A stretch of DNA of 9,535 nt from JAFDZV01 sp966128725 (GCA_966128725.1 CBHYLN010000174.1:1-9535); one strand, 5' to 3'; positions 1 through 7,367 are shown, counted from the stretch's first letter. The notes: a model not told the origin generated them from the letters alone. A program made the numbers and translations.

Positions 1-70
1 CCGTGCCGATGTGGCGCCGTGCCGATGTGGCGCCGTGCCGATGTGGCGCCGTGCCGATGTGGCGCCGTGC
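1..70. repeat. 16-bp tandem repeat (VNTR-like), truncated by window edge
   Basis: Four exact head-to-tail copies of a 16-base unit (CCGTGCCGATGTGGCG) fill positions 1-64, and a fifth copy breaks off after about 6 bases. The array may extend left beyond the window. It lies 25 bases beyond the stop codon of the LtrA-family gene, so it is in 3' intergenic DNA. The unit length is not a multiple of three, and the short open frames reading through it are artefacts of the repeat. Each unit contains the palindrome GGCGCC. A near copy of the unit occurs at 6077-6093. Confidence 0.9.
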
Positions 71-75
71 CCCTA

Positions 76-90
76 GCGGCCGGCAGCCGC
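76..90 (-). terminator. weak hairpin after the LtrA-family gene
   Basis: GCGGC (76-80) and GCCGC (86-90) can form a 5-bp stem with a 5-base loop, a few bases beyond the stop codon at 95-97. There is no T-tract, so a terminator role is only a guess from its position. Confidence 0.25.
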
Positions 91-94
91 GGCA

Positions 95-1327
95 TCAAGC
101 GGGCAGCTCGCGCCCGGCGAACGCGCGTATCCAGACACGGATGCCGTACACCACCGGCAACAGCAACAGGGCGTTCACCGCTGCCAGCAACGGCATCGCC
201 GCCAGCCCTGCGGATTCCAGAACAGCCGCCGCGGCAAGCACGGCAACGGCCGTGCCCAGCACGATACGCCCGCCACGCCCGTACAGCAACCGCAATGGCT
301 CCGGCAGTTGCAACGTTTTCATAAGCGCGGCGATGCAGCACAGCACAAGCGCGATGCTTCCGGCCAGGGTCCAGCACGCGGCGGCATCAACCCCATGCTC
401 CGTATTGGCGACCAGGTGATCGGTGGCGGCGCTGGCCGCAACGATGCCCATCGTCATGAACAGATGCAGGTACATCCACGAGAGCGTGGTGGCCGGGCGC
501 GCCGCGGGCGGCCGGTGCGAGATGAAATCGAAGTACAGCCACCACAGGCTGATGGCCGCCACCATGCCAAGCCCTCCGTTGGCGAACACCTGCCAGCCCG
601 GATGCGGTTGCGCTGCAATGCCGCGGATGCCGGCGGCGATCACCTCGCCAAGCACGATGATAGTGAACAGACCGAACCGCTCCACCGCCGACTCGCTGAC
701 CTCGGAAACCCGGTCCAGCTCGGCCTGTACGTCCGGGCCGGCCGGCCGTATCGCAACGCTGATCACCGGCGCCAGGATACTGAGCGCCAACCCCGCGCAC
801 CACATCCACAGCCGCGCCGTATCCGGCACCGCGGCCGACCCCGCAAACAGCCCCACCGAAACCAGCAAGGCCAGCGCATACGGCTGCGCAAGCGGCCGGT
901 GCCGTGGGTCGTGCACGCCGGTGCGCCACCACAGTACGGCCAGGATCAACTGATACGCCGCATAGGCAACGGCGAATCCCGTGGCCGAGGCGCCCAGCGC
1001 ATCGTGCGCGAACACGGCCATCGCAGCAACCGTCCCCATCTGCAGGAACGTAAAGGCGCGCGTCCGGATGTCGTTGTTGCCGTGCAGATCGTGGTACATG
1101 GCGCCGTTGATCCATGCAAGCCACACCAGCGAAAACAGCAACAGGTATTCGCCAACCGATACAACGCCCATGTGGTGGGCCAGCCGGTGCCCTACCTCGG
1201 CAACAAGCACCACGTACACCAGATCGTAGAACAGCTCCAGGAACGAGACCCTGCGCCCACTGGGGCGTTCGCTGAGCCGACGAGGTGGCTGCCACCACAC
1301 CCGAACCCGTGTTTCGATATCCGCCAT
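95..1327 (-). CDS. LtrA-family multi-pass membrane protein (low temperature requirement A homologue)
   Basis: This 410-residue integral membrane protein matches the bacterial LtrA family (Pfam LtrA, named after a Listeria gene linked to growth in the cold). Its transport or enzymatic role is not established. Family hallmarks seen are VSFLELFYDLVYVV at about 27-40, a charged H-D-L-H stretch near 79-82, ERFGLFTIIVLGE at 216-228 and YLHLFMTMGI at 286-295. The rest alternates hydrophobic helices with short loops, roughly ten or more membrane segments, and the length is usual for the family. The open frame extends 17 codons upstream to a TTG, but I choose the ATG at 1327. It has AGGGA just upstream (1331-1335), and the added N-terminus is not family-like. 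The helical-repeat gene lies 120 bp upstream on the same strand, so co-transcription is possible but not shown. The family assignment is firm; the function is unknown. Confidence 0.88.
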   Translation of the reverse strand: MADIETRVRVWWQPPRRLSERPSGRRVSFLELFYDLVYVVLVAEVGHRLAHHMGVVSVGEYLLLFSLVWLAWINGAMYHDLHGNNDIRTRAFTFLQMGTVAAMAVFAHDALGASATGFAVAYAAYQLILAVLWWRTGVHDPRHRPLAQPYALALLVSVGLFAGSAAVPDTARLWMWCAGLALSILAPVISVAIRPAGPDVQAELDRVSEVSESAVERFGLFTIIVLGEVIAAGIRGIAAQPHPGWQVFANGGLGMVAAISLWWLYFDFISHRPPAARPATTLSWMYLHLFMTMGIVAASAATDHLVANTEHGVDAAACWTLAGSIALVLCCIAALMKTLQLPEPLRLLYGRGGRIVLGTAVAVLAAAAVLESAGLAAMPLLAAVNALLLLPVVYGIRVWIRAFAGRELPA

Positions 1328-1447
1328 GGTTCCCTGGTTATTGCATGTGTTCCCACGAGAATACGAAACAGCGGCCAACCGGGATTTCCCACGCCGGAAG
1401 AACGCACGCCACCGTCACGGCATATCCGGCACAGGCGCGCCCGAGGG

Positions 1448-2998
1448 TTATGCCGGCACAGGCCCCGGCAACGCCGGCGCGCGGGCAACAAACGCCTCGC
1501 GCACCAGCTCGGCGAACGGCCGGCCTTCTATTCTGCTCACCAACCACGGAACCAGATCGAGGTAATAAAGAAACTCGCTTTCGAACCGATCCTCCATCAG
1601 CGGCTCGATCTCCCGTAGCAGCCAACGGAACAGTGCGTCGTGGTCGGCGCCGCCACCGCTCCGTAACGCCCGTTTGATGAACCCGAGGATCGCCTGCTCG
1701 GCCCGATAGCCTGCACCGTTGGCTATGAAGTATCGATGCGCCGAGCGCAGCAGATGCTCCAGCAGATCGTAGTCGCCGCGCTCGAAGTGCACCATTAACT
1801 GCATGATCTTCGTGAGCCCGTACTGATGCAATGGCAGCCCCAACGGAACCATATCAAGAAGCATGTTCACGTAGTCGATGCAGCGCCCGTAGTTACCGAG
1901 CCCGAAGTGAATCGCCACAAGGAGCAGCGCGGGGCTGGAGGTTCGGTGCACGTCCACATGGCCGCTTGCGCGTGCCCTGGCAATGGCCTCCTCAAGCGGC
2001 TCTGCGGCCTGCAACGCCTGGTGGTAACGGCCCATGCCAACATACATTCCGGGCAGGCACGCCAGCGCGATCAGCCTGGCTTCGAAGTGAACGCTCGCCG
2101 GCGAACTCTCGGCGCACTCCAACAGCATCGCATGATATCGATGGAACGATTCGAGATCGCCGGCACTGATGCTGAGTCGGGAAATCTCGCAGAGAATCGG
2201 AGCGATCATCAGGTTCGGATCGTCGCGCCACGCCGGGCTGGCCTGTGCAACCGCCAACATCCCGACGAACGTGCGGATGGCGTCGGCATAATTGCCGCCG
2301 GCTTCCTGGCACAACGCAATGCCGTACTGGTGGTACAGAAGATTGGTTGGCGCAACCTCGAGCTCACGTTCGGAAAGGCCACGGCCGTTCATCGATTCGA
2401 CGAACACGCCAAGTTCATCGGAACTGCGGGCAATGCCCTGCGATCGTATGCGCATAAGCTGGAGCGCGTACGCGGCCCAGTGCTCATGCTGAAGACGCCA
2501 GAGTTCGAGGTACTCGGCAATCGTATCGACCGCGGCCTGCACCCACTCCAGATCCGTACCGGAACGCTTTGCGATAATGTATCCCTGCCGAACCGCTTCT
2601 GCCGCAAGATGCCATCGCTCGTGCCGCACGGCCAGCTCGCGCGCGCGATCGAGAATCTTTTCGGATTGTCGCGGCAGTTTGCGCTCGAACAGGATTGTGG
2701 CCTGATGCAGCATCCTGACAATCCGGACATCAACCGAGCGTTCGGCCGCGAACCCGTGAAGCGCACGCAACACCGCACCGTACAGGTAGTACTTGGCCTC
2801 GGAGAAATGTCGATCGCCGAACTCCGCGCCGAACTCGGCCCGCAATTCAACATCGTTGAAATGTTTCTGCGCGTCGATCAGTTCGAACATCCGCAGATAC
2901 TTAGCCTCCGATCGCCCCACGCCGTGTAGCCGGAAATAACGTTTCTCGGATTTCGACATGGATTTAATCAGGTCGAACAGATCGCTGTTGGCTGCCAT
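1448..2998 (-). CDS. helical-repeat (TPR-like) protein of unknown function
   Basis: This is a 516-residue soluble protein with no signal peptide or membrane segment. Its N-terminus (residues 5-24, LFDLIKSMSKSEKRYFRL) followed by a Lys/Tyr-rich helix (FSEAKYYLYGAVLRALHGF, about 65-83) resembles a family I recall from Bacteroidetes-type genomes, where 'SKSEKRYFK' opens a long all-helical protein. The remainder is a series of paired amphipathic helices with Ala, Gly and aromatic spacing like TPR units, for example around 'MYVGMGRYHQALQAAEPLEEAI' and 'LGNYGRCIDYVNMLLDM'. It is probably a scaffold or protein-interaction module; no catalytic motif is visible. The frame stays open 57 codons upstream, but that extension is rich in Cys, Ser and Arg and reads through the AT-richer promoter region. 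I therefore start at the ATG at 2998, where the conserved motif begins. No clear Shine-Dalgarno site precedes it. Confidence 0.8.
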   Translation of the reverse strand: MAANSDLFDLIKSMSKSEKRYFRLHGVGRSEAKYLRMFELIDAQKHFNDVELRAEFGAEFGDRHFSEAKYYLYGAVLRALHGFAAERSVDVRIVRMLHQATILFERKLPRQSEKILDRARELAVRHERWHLAAEAVRQGYIIAKRSGTDLEWVQAAVDTIAEYLELWRLQHEHWAAYALQLMRIRSQGIARSSDELGVFVESMNGRGLSERELEVAPTNLLYHQYGIALCQEAGGNYADAIRTFVGMLAVAQASPAWRDDPNLMIAPILCEISRLSISAGDLESFHRYHAMLLECAESSPASVHFEARLIALACLPGMYVGMGRYHQALQAAEPLEEAIARARASGHVDVHRTSSPALLLVAIHFGLGNYGRCIDYVNMLLDMVPLGLPLHQYGLTKIMQLMVHFERGDYDLLEHLLRSAHRYFIANGAGYRAEQAILGFIKRALRSGGGADHDALFRWLLREIEPLMEDRFESEFLYYLDLVPWLVSRIEGRPFAELVREAFVARAPALPGPVPA

Positions 2999-2999
2999 G

Positions 3000-3016
3000 G
3001 AAACACCAGAACGAAT
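3000..3016. repeat. 17-bp direct repeat, copy 1 (abuts start codon)
   Basis: GAAACACCAGAACGAAT ends one base from the ATG of the helical-repeat gene, when read on its strand. A second copy with one mismatch lies at 3174-3190, 174 bp away in the same orientation. After a short gap both copies are followed by CGGAT. This could be a regulator site or the trace of a local duplication. Confidence 0.7.
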
Positions 3017-3173
3017 GAATTGTTGTCCGGATGTGATGCGAAAAACACAACACTCGATAAGGACGTAAACGATCGGCACACAAACACATCCGGGTAAAAC
3101 CGAGTATTCGCGCGGACGGGAGGAATTGCGCCGCGCCATGGATCGCTCACACGGTGAACAATGGCCCACGGTT

Positions 3174-3190
3174 GAAACACCAGAATGAAT
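3174..3190. repeat. 17-bp direct repeat, copy 2
   Basis: GAAACACCAGAATGAAT matches 16 of 17 bases of the copy at 3000-3016. It sits 100 bp upstream of the T9SS-exported gene and about 175 bp upstream of the helical-repeat gene. Confidence 0.7.
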
Positions 3191-3289
3191 ACACTTCGGA
3201 TTGCCCGCGTGTTACCGGCAAGCTGATATTGCCCCGGCGCTTTTCAAATGCGTAACCGATGTTGTTAAACCATATCCCCCGATACAGCC

Positions 3290-4270
3290 ATGACCCTGCG
3301 CTATAGCCTCTGCATCACGGTTCTGTTGTCACTTGTGCTCGCTGCCAGCCAGCTCGATGCACAACAGTATTACACGGTCACCACATCAACGGCCACCTAT
3401 CAGGAGCTCGTCGGCGCAATCACGCTCGTCGACAAGCCCGACACGCTCGGCTACGGAACCACCCTTCCGTTCGCGATGGAAGGGTTCGGTCTGCCGCTGA
3501 ACTTCAACAACCAGGCCTCGGTGTTTTACATCTTCACAGGTGGGTTCGTTGCGGTGGATGTGCCGTCGCATCAACGGCTGTACGTGTTCGACGCGTTCGT
3601 CTCGCGGCTCATCTGGCGCGACGACAACTCGCGCATCTCGTATACGCTTACCGGCGCGCCGGGCGCACGTGAGCTGAAGGTGCAGTGGAAGAATCTCGGC
3701 ATGGTGGGCCATGCCGCCACGGACTACGTGAACATGCAACTGTGGTTGTCCGAAAAAGACAACAGCTTCGAGGTCCACGTTGGTCCGAACCACGTCACCG
3801 GCACCGCCGCATACTACGGCAATGGCGGTCCTGCGATTGGTGCGTTTGTTGCCACGTACGACTTCAGCAACTACGACCACGCGATCCACGTGATTGGCAA
3901 CCCCGCACACCCCGGCATCGACGCACTTCAGGGCTACTATCCCCTCGCGGGCACGCCCGCCGATGGAACCGTATATCGTTTCGCGTACACGAAACCATCG
4001 GCGGTGGAGCCCGAACGGCCACTCGCCGGCACGATTGCGCTTTCGCCGAACCCATGCCGCGAACGCTCGCGGATCGGATTGCCAGCCTCGAGCCAGGGTC
4101 GCGCCACGCTCGTCCTCCGCGACGCGCTCGGGCGTGAGGTGCTACGCATGGCTGGTGTGGCCGACGGTGATATGATCGAACGTGGCGACCTTGCCGCCGG
4201 AGTCTACTACGTCCAGCTTTTCGAGGGTCGTCGATTGCTGGGCACAAGCCAGCTGACCATCGCGGAATAA
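3290..4270 (+). CDS. secreted protein with T9SS type A C-terminal sorting domain
   Basis: This is a 326-residue exported protein of unknown function. Residues 1-25 form a signal peptide (basic MTLRYSL, a hydrophobic core, and a likely cut before QQYYTV). The middle, about 26-245, looks like a beta-sandwich with many aromatic and Gly residues. Segments such as 'SYTLTGAPGARELKVQWKNLG' followed by 'DYVNMQLWLSEKDNSFEVHVGPN' recall extracellular proteins of Bacteroidetes/Chlorobi relatives that carry the same kind of tail. Residues about 251-326 are a classic type IX sorting domain: SPNP opening, VLRDALGREV, LAAGVYYVQL and a terminal LTIAE strand. The expected route is Sec export, then T9SS passage across the outer membrane with tail removal and surface attachment or release. 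No Shine-Dalgarno site precedes the ATG. It converges with the CHRD gene. Export is well supported; the role is unknown. Confidence 0.85.
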   Translation: MTLRYSLCITVLLSLVLAASQLDAQQYYTVTTSTATYQELVGAITLVDKPDTLGYGTTLPFAMEGFGLPLNFNNQASVFYIFTGGFVAVDVPSHQRLYVFDAFVSRLIWRDDNSRISYTLTGAPGARELKVQWKNLGMVGHAATDYVNMQLWLSEKDNSFEVHVGPNHVTGTAAYYGNGGPAIGAFVATYDFSNYDHAIHVIGNPAHPGIDALQGYYPLAGTPADGTVYRFAYTKPSAVEPERPLAGTIALSPNPCRERSRIGLPASSQGRATLVLRDALGREVLRMAGVADGDMIERGDLAAGVYYVQLFEGRRLLGTSQLTIAE

Positions 4271-4284
4271 CGCGGTGTGTGATT

Positions 4285-4354
4285 CCGGGTCGTGGAGCAT
4301 GGTGCGCTGCAGGCATGCCCGGCAGCAAACACCGGCTCCACGCCCACAACCCGG
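4285..4354. terminator. long imperfect hairpin between convergent genes (candidate bidirectional terminator)
   Basis: Nested inverted repeats fill the 168-bp gap between two converging genes. CCGGGT (4285-4290) pairs with ACCCGG (4349-4354), CGTGGAGC (4291-4298) with GCTCCACG (4335-4342), GGTG (4301-4304) with CACC (4330-4333), and GCTGC (4306-4310) with GCAGC (4322-4326). A 6-base bulge interrupts one side. There is no T-tract on either strand, so intrinsic termination is uncertain, but the position fits a shared terminator. Confidence 0.5.
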
Positions 4355-4438
4355 AGCTTCCAAACGTTGAGCATGGCGCCCGCCGTCACCATTGCTTCGC
4401 ACGCACCTGTAGATGCGACGCCGGGCGGGATTCGGCGG

Positions 4439-5893
4439 CTACGGGCTCACCCGTACGCGCGCAACCATGCCAACCCCGTTTGCATCAATCGCCTGCGCGA
4501 AGTACAGCCCGGGCACGAGCGCCACCGCGAATCCGCCCTCGCAAGCCTTCACGGAATGTTCCGCCACAAGCGAACCCGTCACCGCATACAGCATGATGCG
4601 TACGATACCGGTGCTTCCACATGCGGCGTACCGCAGCACACGGCCCGGGCCATCGTACGTCGCGGTAAACGATGCCGGCTGCCGGGTGCCCGTGCCAACC
4701 CCGCTGACTCCGCCGGTTGCAGGCGCGCTTGGCACAAACTGGCCGCGAAGCTGACCGTTGGGATATTGCGACGTATGGATATCTGCGTAGGCACGGCCCT
4801 GCCGCAGGTCGACCAGAAGATCGGCGGGCATCGTGCCCGCAAGGAAGTTTGTGTCGACAAACAGGAACGTACCCTGTTGCACAAGCAATGATGTGATCGC
4901 CGGGCCGTTCTCGCCGATGCTGCCACGGTGTACGTGGGCCTCACGGACAGTGTCGGCGATGCCGCCAAACACCGCGCTCAGGCGGATGCCAACGCTCCCG
5001 TCGATGTTGCGCTGCACCGCCGCGAACCCCGTGCCGCTAGCGGCCGAAGCATTTGCCGGCGGCACTACGTTCGCCGGACCAAACGCGATCATGAACGGAT
5101 CCATCGGCGTCAACTGGCCACGGACCTCACCGCCCGGATAGCCGGAGCTGGTGATCACGAAATACAGCATGCCGGCATCAAGATCGCGCAGGTTCTCGTC
5201 GGTCATGTTCGCCCAGGTGCCCACCACGCCGTTGCTCCCCGCCGTTGCGGTGAACGTTGCCACCACCGGACCGTTTTCGTTGTACCGCCCGCTATGAATC
5301 TCAATCGCGATCGCGTCGCCATCCAGCCCGTACCATCGGATCACGTAATGCGCCTGGCGCGCGGCCGGATCGGCGCGAAGCGAACCGCTTGCCTGTGCGG
5401 ACGTTCCGCTCACCGGCGGCACCATCTGGCCGGCATCGAACCGCAGACAGACGGCGTTGGGGACCATCGAGACCTCCCCCTTCATGTAGCCATCGGGATA
5501 GGCCTTGCTGCGCAGATCCAGATACACGAGCTCCGAGTCCAGCGCCTGGTACATCGCCGGATCGGACACGGGAAGCGTGCGCGTGACGGTGATTGCGCCT
5601 TCCGGATACGGAATCACCAGAAGCGCGGGATCGTCGCCGCCGGGCGTGTGCTTGCGCACCCGTATCTCCGTTACCGTATCGCCAGGGGCCACAACCGTGC
5701 CGCGGAACATGATCTGCCCGGCGACCCTGTCGGCCGCGATGCTTGCGTTGCCGCGGCCAGCGCGCACGCTGGGCACCGCCGAGATCGTGCGGAGGCTTGC
5801 CGAATGTGTTGCGGGGAATGCCTCCTGCGCATGTGCAGCGGTTGTAAGGAGAAACAGGATGGCGCCGGCGAAAACAGGCCAGGGGTACTTCAT
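4439..5893 (-). CDS. secreted triple CHRD-domain protein with degenerate T9SS-like tail
   Basis: This is a 484-residue exported protein. Residues 1-22 are a signal peptide ending AHA before QEAF. Three CHRD (chordin-type) units follow. Unit 1 is at about 24-143 and ends YPDGYMKGEV. Unit 2 is at about 148-262 and has IHSGRYNENGPVV and YPGGEVRGQL. Unit 3 is at about 270-388 and has AHVHRGSIGENGPAI and YPNGQLRGQF. Unit 1 lacks the His/NGP motif, so it is the most diverged. Residues about 405-484 resemble a T9SS tail (VRIMLYAVTGSLVAEHSV, then VPGLYFAQAIDANG, then VARVRV) but lack the usual SPNP opening and carry two Cys (425, 451). In bacteria CHRD domains occur in extracellular proteins; their function is not established. 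The ATG at 5893 starts a good signal peptide although no Shine-Dalgarno site is visible. Confidence 0.87.
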   Translation of the reverse strand: MKYPWPVFAGAILFLLTTAAHAQEAFPATHSASLRTISAVPSVRAGRGNASIAADRVAGQIMFRGTVVAPGDTVTEIRVRKHTPGGDDPALLVIPYPEGAITVTRTLPVSDPAMYQALDSELVYLDLRSKAYPDGYMKGEVSMVPNAVCLRFDAGQMVPPVSGTSAQASGSLRADPAARQAHYVIRWYGLDGDAIAIEIHSGRYNENGPVVATFTATAGSNGVVGTWANMTDENLRDLDAGMLYFVITSSGYPGGEVRGQLTPMDPFMIAFGPANVVPPANASAASGTGFAAVQRNIDGSVGIRLSAVFGGIADTVREAHVHRGSIGENGPAITSLLVQQGTFLFVDTNFLAGTMPADLLVDLRQGRAYADIHTSQYPNGQLRGQFVPSAPATGGVSGVGTGTRQPASFTATYDGPGRVLRYAACGSTGIVRIMLYAVTGSLVAEHSVKACEGGFAVALVPGLYFAQAIDANGVGMVARVRVSP

Positions 5894-6076
5894 GGTCGGT
5901 TTGATGTTTCGGGTAAGGCATGATGAAACGCATCCTTCGCGATATGCGAACGACGGTTCCGTTTAGCGCCGGTTGGGAAGGAAGGTGGGTTGTGCCGGAT
6001 GGTATCGCAGGGCATGCGCCGGGCCGGTTGGGCACCTTCCAGCGCACTAGACATCGAAGGCATCCGATTCCGGACA

Positions 6077-6120
6077 GCCCATGTGGCGCCCGTATGCCTC
6101 GCCCGTATGCCTCGCCCGCC
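6077..6120. repeat. 13-bp tandem repeat next to a copy of the left-edge 16-bp unit
   Basis: GCCCGTATGCCTC occurs twice head-to-tail (6088-6100, 6101-6113), and a third partial copy starts at 6114. Immediately before and overlapping it, GCCCATGTGGCGCCCGT (6077-6093) matches the 16-bp unit of the window's left edge apart from one substitution and one inserted base. Confidence 0.75.
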
Positions 6121-6122
6121 AT

Positions 6123-6148
6123 GGTGCCGGCAATCCTGCGCCGGCACC
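6123..6148 (-). terminator. hairpin downstream of citrate synthase gene
   Basis: GGTGCCGGC (6123-6131) and GCCGGCACC (6140-6148) form a perfect 9-bp GC-rich stem with an 8-base loop, 35 bases beyond the citrate synthase stop codon. No T-tract follows on the transcribed strand. Position and stability favour a terminator or 3'-end stabiliser. Confidence 0.55.
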
Positions 6149-6183
6149 CATCAAGAACAGGAATGCATCGCTCACGCTACGGA

Positions 6184-7314
6184 TCAGCCGTTCCACGGAC
6201 GCCCGCGCGGCCCCACGTATGCCGACTGCGGACGGATCAACCTGCCGGCGCGCCGTTGCTCGAACGCGTGGGCAATCCACCCAACAACCCGGCTGATCGC
6301 GAACGTTGGCGTGAACAGATCCACGGGCAGCCCCACGCCGTGCAACACCAGCGCCGTGTAGAACTCCACATTGGTCTGCAAGCGCCGCCCCGGCTTCTGC
6401 TCCTCAAGCAACGCCAGCGCGATCCGCTCCACCGCGCACGCCAGCCGGTATAGGTCGCGGTCGCCACCGTCGGCGAACAACCGATTGGCCGCCGCGGCCA
6501 GCACATCGGCCCGGGGGTCGCGCACCTTGTACACGCGGTGCCCGAAGCCCATCAGCCGTTCGCCGCGCGCCAGCTTGGCGCGGATGTAATCCTCGGCACG
6601 ATCCTCCTGGCCAATCGCCAGCACCATGTCCAGCGCGGGGCCTGGCGCGCCGCCGTGCAGTGGGCCTTTCAGCGCCCCAACCGCGCCGGCAACCGCCGAC
6701 ACCAGATCCGACCCCGTGGAGATGATCACACGCGCGGTGAACGTGGAGGCGTTGAAGCCGTGATCCACCACCGTGTTCAGGTACGTCTCCAACGCACGTG
6801 TTGCCCCGGGGCTGGGCTCGGTCCCGTTCAGCATCCACAGATAATTGGCGGCATGGCCCAGATCCGCGCGCGGCGCCACCGGTTCGGCCCCGTGCAGCAT
6901 CCGGTAATACGCGGCCACGATTGTTGGGAACCGGGCGGCCAGCACAATCGCTTCGGCAGCCGGGTTCGGCGCTGCCGCCGTATCCAGATCCAGCGTGGCC
7001 GCCGCCATGCGCAGCGCATCCATCGCGGGCACACCCTGCCCCGCCGCCGCGCGCAGCAATGCCAGGGTTGCCCCCGGGATTTCCCGATGCGCCGAAAGCA
7101 TGCCCGCGAACGTTTCCAGCTCATCGGCCAGCGGCAGCCGCCCATTCCACAACAGATACGCCGTTTGCTCGAACGTCGCGTTGGGCGCCAGTTCCTCCAC
7201 CGGATATCCGGCAATCACCAGTTCGCCGGCCTCGCCGTCCACGCTGCTCAACATCGTCTCGGCGGCCACCACGCCCTCCAACCCCGGCTGTACAAGCCCC
7301 AGATCATTCATCAT
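6184..7314 (-). CDS. citrate synthase (citrate/methylcitrate synthase family)
   Basis: This predicted enzyme condenses acetyl-CoA (or propionyl-CoA) with oxaloacetate in the TCA or methylcitrate cycle, in the cytoplasm. At 376 residues it has the usual length of the short Gram-positive/archaeal type. Landmarks are LEGVVAAETMLSSVDGE near the start, VDHGFNASTFTARV (His185), GPLHGGAPG (first catalytic His, 220), MGFGHRVYK (second catalytic His, 259), NVEFYTALVLH (Glu317 at the usual catalytic Asp position) and a C-terminal RLIRPQSAYVGP substrate-binding Arg segment. The start is set by AGGAG at 7322-7326, seven bases before the ATG at 7314; a further upstream in-frame ATG at 7338 lies before this site. 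The gene diverges from the HTH-citrate synthase gene across a short AT-rich region with a strong dyad, which suggests control by that neighbour. Citrate and methylcitrate synthase cannot be told apart by eye here. Confidence 0.93.
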   Translation of the reverse strand: MMNDLGLVQPGLEGVVAAETMLSSVDGEAGELVIAGYPVEELAPNATFEQTAYLLWNGRLPLADELETFAGMLSAHREIPGATLALLRAAAGQGVPAMDALRMAAATLDLDTAAAPNPAAEAIVLAARFPTIVAAYYRMLHGAEPVAPRADLGHAANYLWMLNGTEPSPGATRALETYLNTVVDHGFNASTFTARVIISTGSDLVSAVAGAVGALKGPLHGGAPGPALDMVLAIGQEDRAEDYIRAKLARGERLMGFGHRVYKVRDPRADVLAAAANRLFADGGDRDLYRLACAVERIALALLEEQKPGRRLQTNVEFYTALVLHGVGLPVDLFTPTFAISRVVGWIAHAFEQRRAGRLIRPQSAYVGPRGRPWNG

Positions 7315-7321
7315 GATATCG

Positions 7322-7326
7322 CTCCT
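7322..7326 (-). promoter_or_regulatory. Shine-Dalgarno site deciding the citrate synthase start
   Basis: On the minus strand AGGAG lies seven bases upstream of the ATG at 7314. This fixes the start eight codons inside the longest open frame, at the first of two adjacent ATG codons. Confidence 0.8.
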
Positions 7327-7367
7327 GTTTGTTGCCATTACTCTTGATAGCCCACTGACCGGAGCAA

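Larger units (their letters stand above)
2999..3289. promoter_or_regulatory. divergent promoter region between helical-repeat gene and T9SS-exported gene
   Basis: This 291-bp gene-free stretch separates two divergent start codons and is visibly less GC-rich than the flanking genes, so it must hold both promoters. I could not place convincing -35/-10 hexamers or the Bacteroidetes TTTG/TAnnTTTG type with confidence. The one clear structure is the 17-bp direct repeat listed separately. Short open frames reading into it lack family-like sequence and look spurious. Confidence 0.6.
5894..6183. promoter_or_regulatory. spacer between citrate synthase 3' end and CHRD gene start
   Basis: This is 290 bp without a supportable gene. 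Near the citrate synthase stop it holds a strong hairpin (6123-6148) and a 13-bp repeat (6088-6120). Near the CHRD start it holds a short dyad, TTCGC-gatat-GCGAA (5936-5950), about 43 bases before the start codon, which could be an operator. The CHRD promoter must lie here unless it is read through from the citrate synthase gene. I see no convincing hexamers. Confidence 0.5.

Noticed and set aside
308..1618. Long plus-strand open frame (436 codons) antisense to the LtrA-family gene
   Set aside because: It runs opposite a clear membrane-protein gene and into the next one, and its product is a low-complexity Arg/His/Pro/Gln-rich string. This is typical of the complementary strand of GC-rich coding DNA.
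1826..2929. Plus-strand open frame (367 codons) antisense to the helical-repeat gene
   Set aside because: No recognisable motif and skewed composition, while the minus-strand frame has family motifs. Treated as a shadow.
3170..3340. N-terminal extension or small minus-strand gene upstream of 2998
   Set aside because: The extra codons from 3169 down to 2999 encode Cys/Ser/Arg-rich sequence unlike the family, in an AT-richer intergenic stretch. The conserved N-terminal motif starts right after the ATG at 2998.
4928..5923. Plus-strand open frame (331 codons) antisense to the CHRD gene
   Set aside because: The Arg/His-rich product lacks any domain, and the opposite strand encodes a signal peptide and three CHRD units.
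5980..6040. Inverted pair GGAAGGTG (5980-5987) and CACCTTCC (6033-6040)
   Set aside because: Only 8 bp with a 45-base gap and no extension of pairing, so plausible by chance in this composition.
6538..7347. Plus-strand open frame (269 codons) opposite citrate synthase
   Set aside because: Antisense to a conserved enzyme and no independent support.
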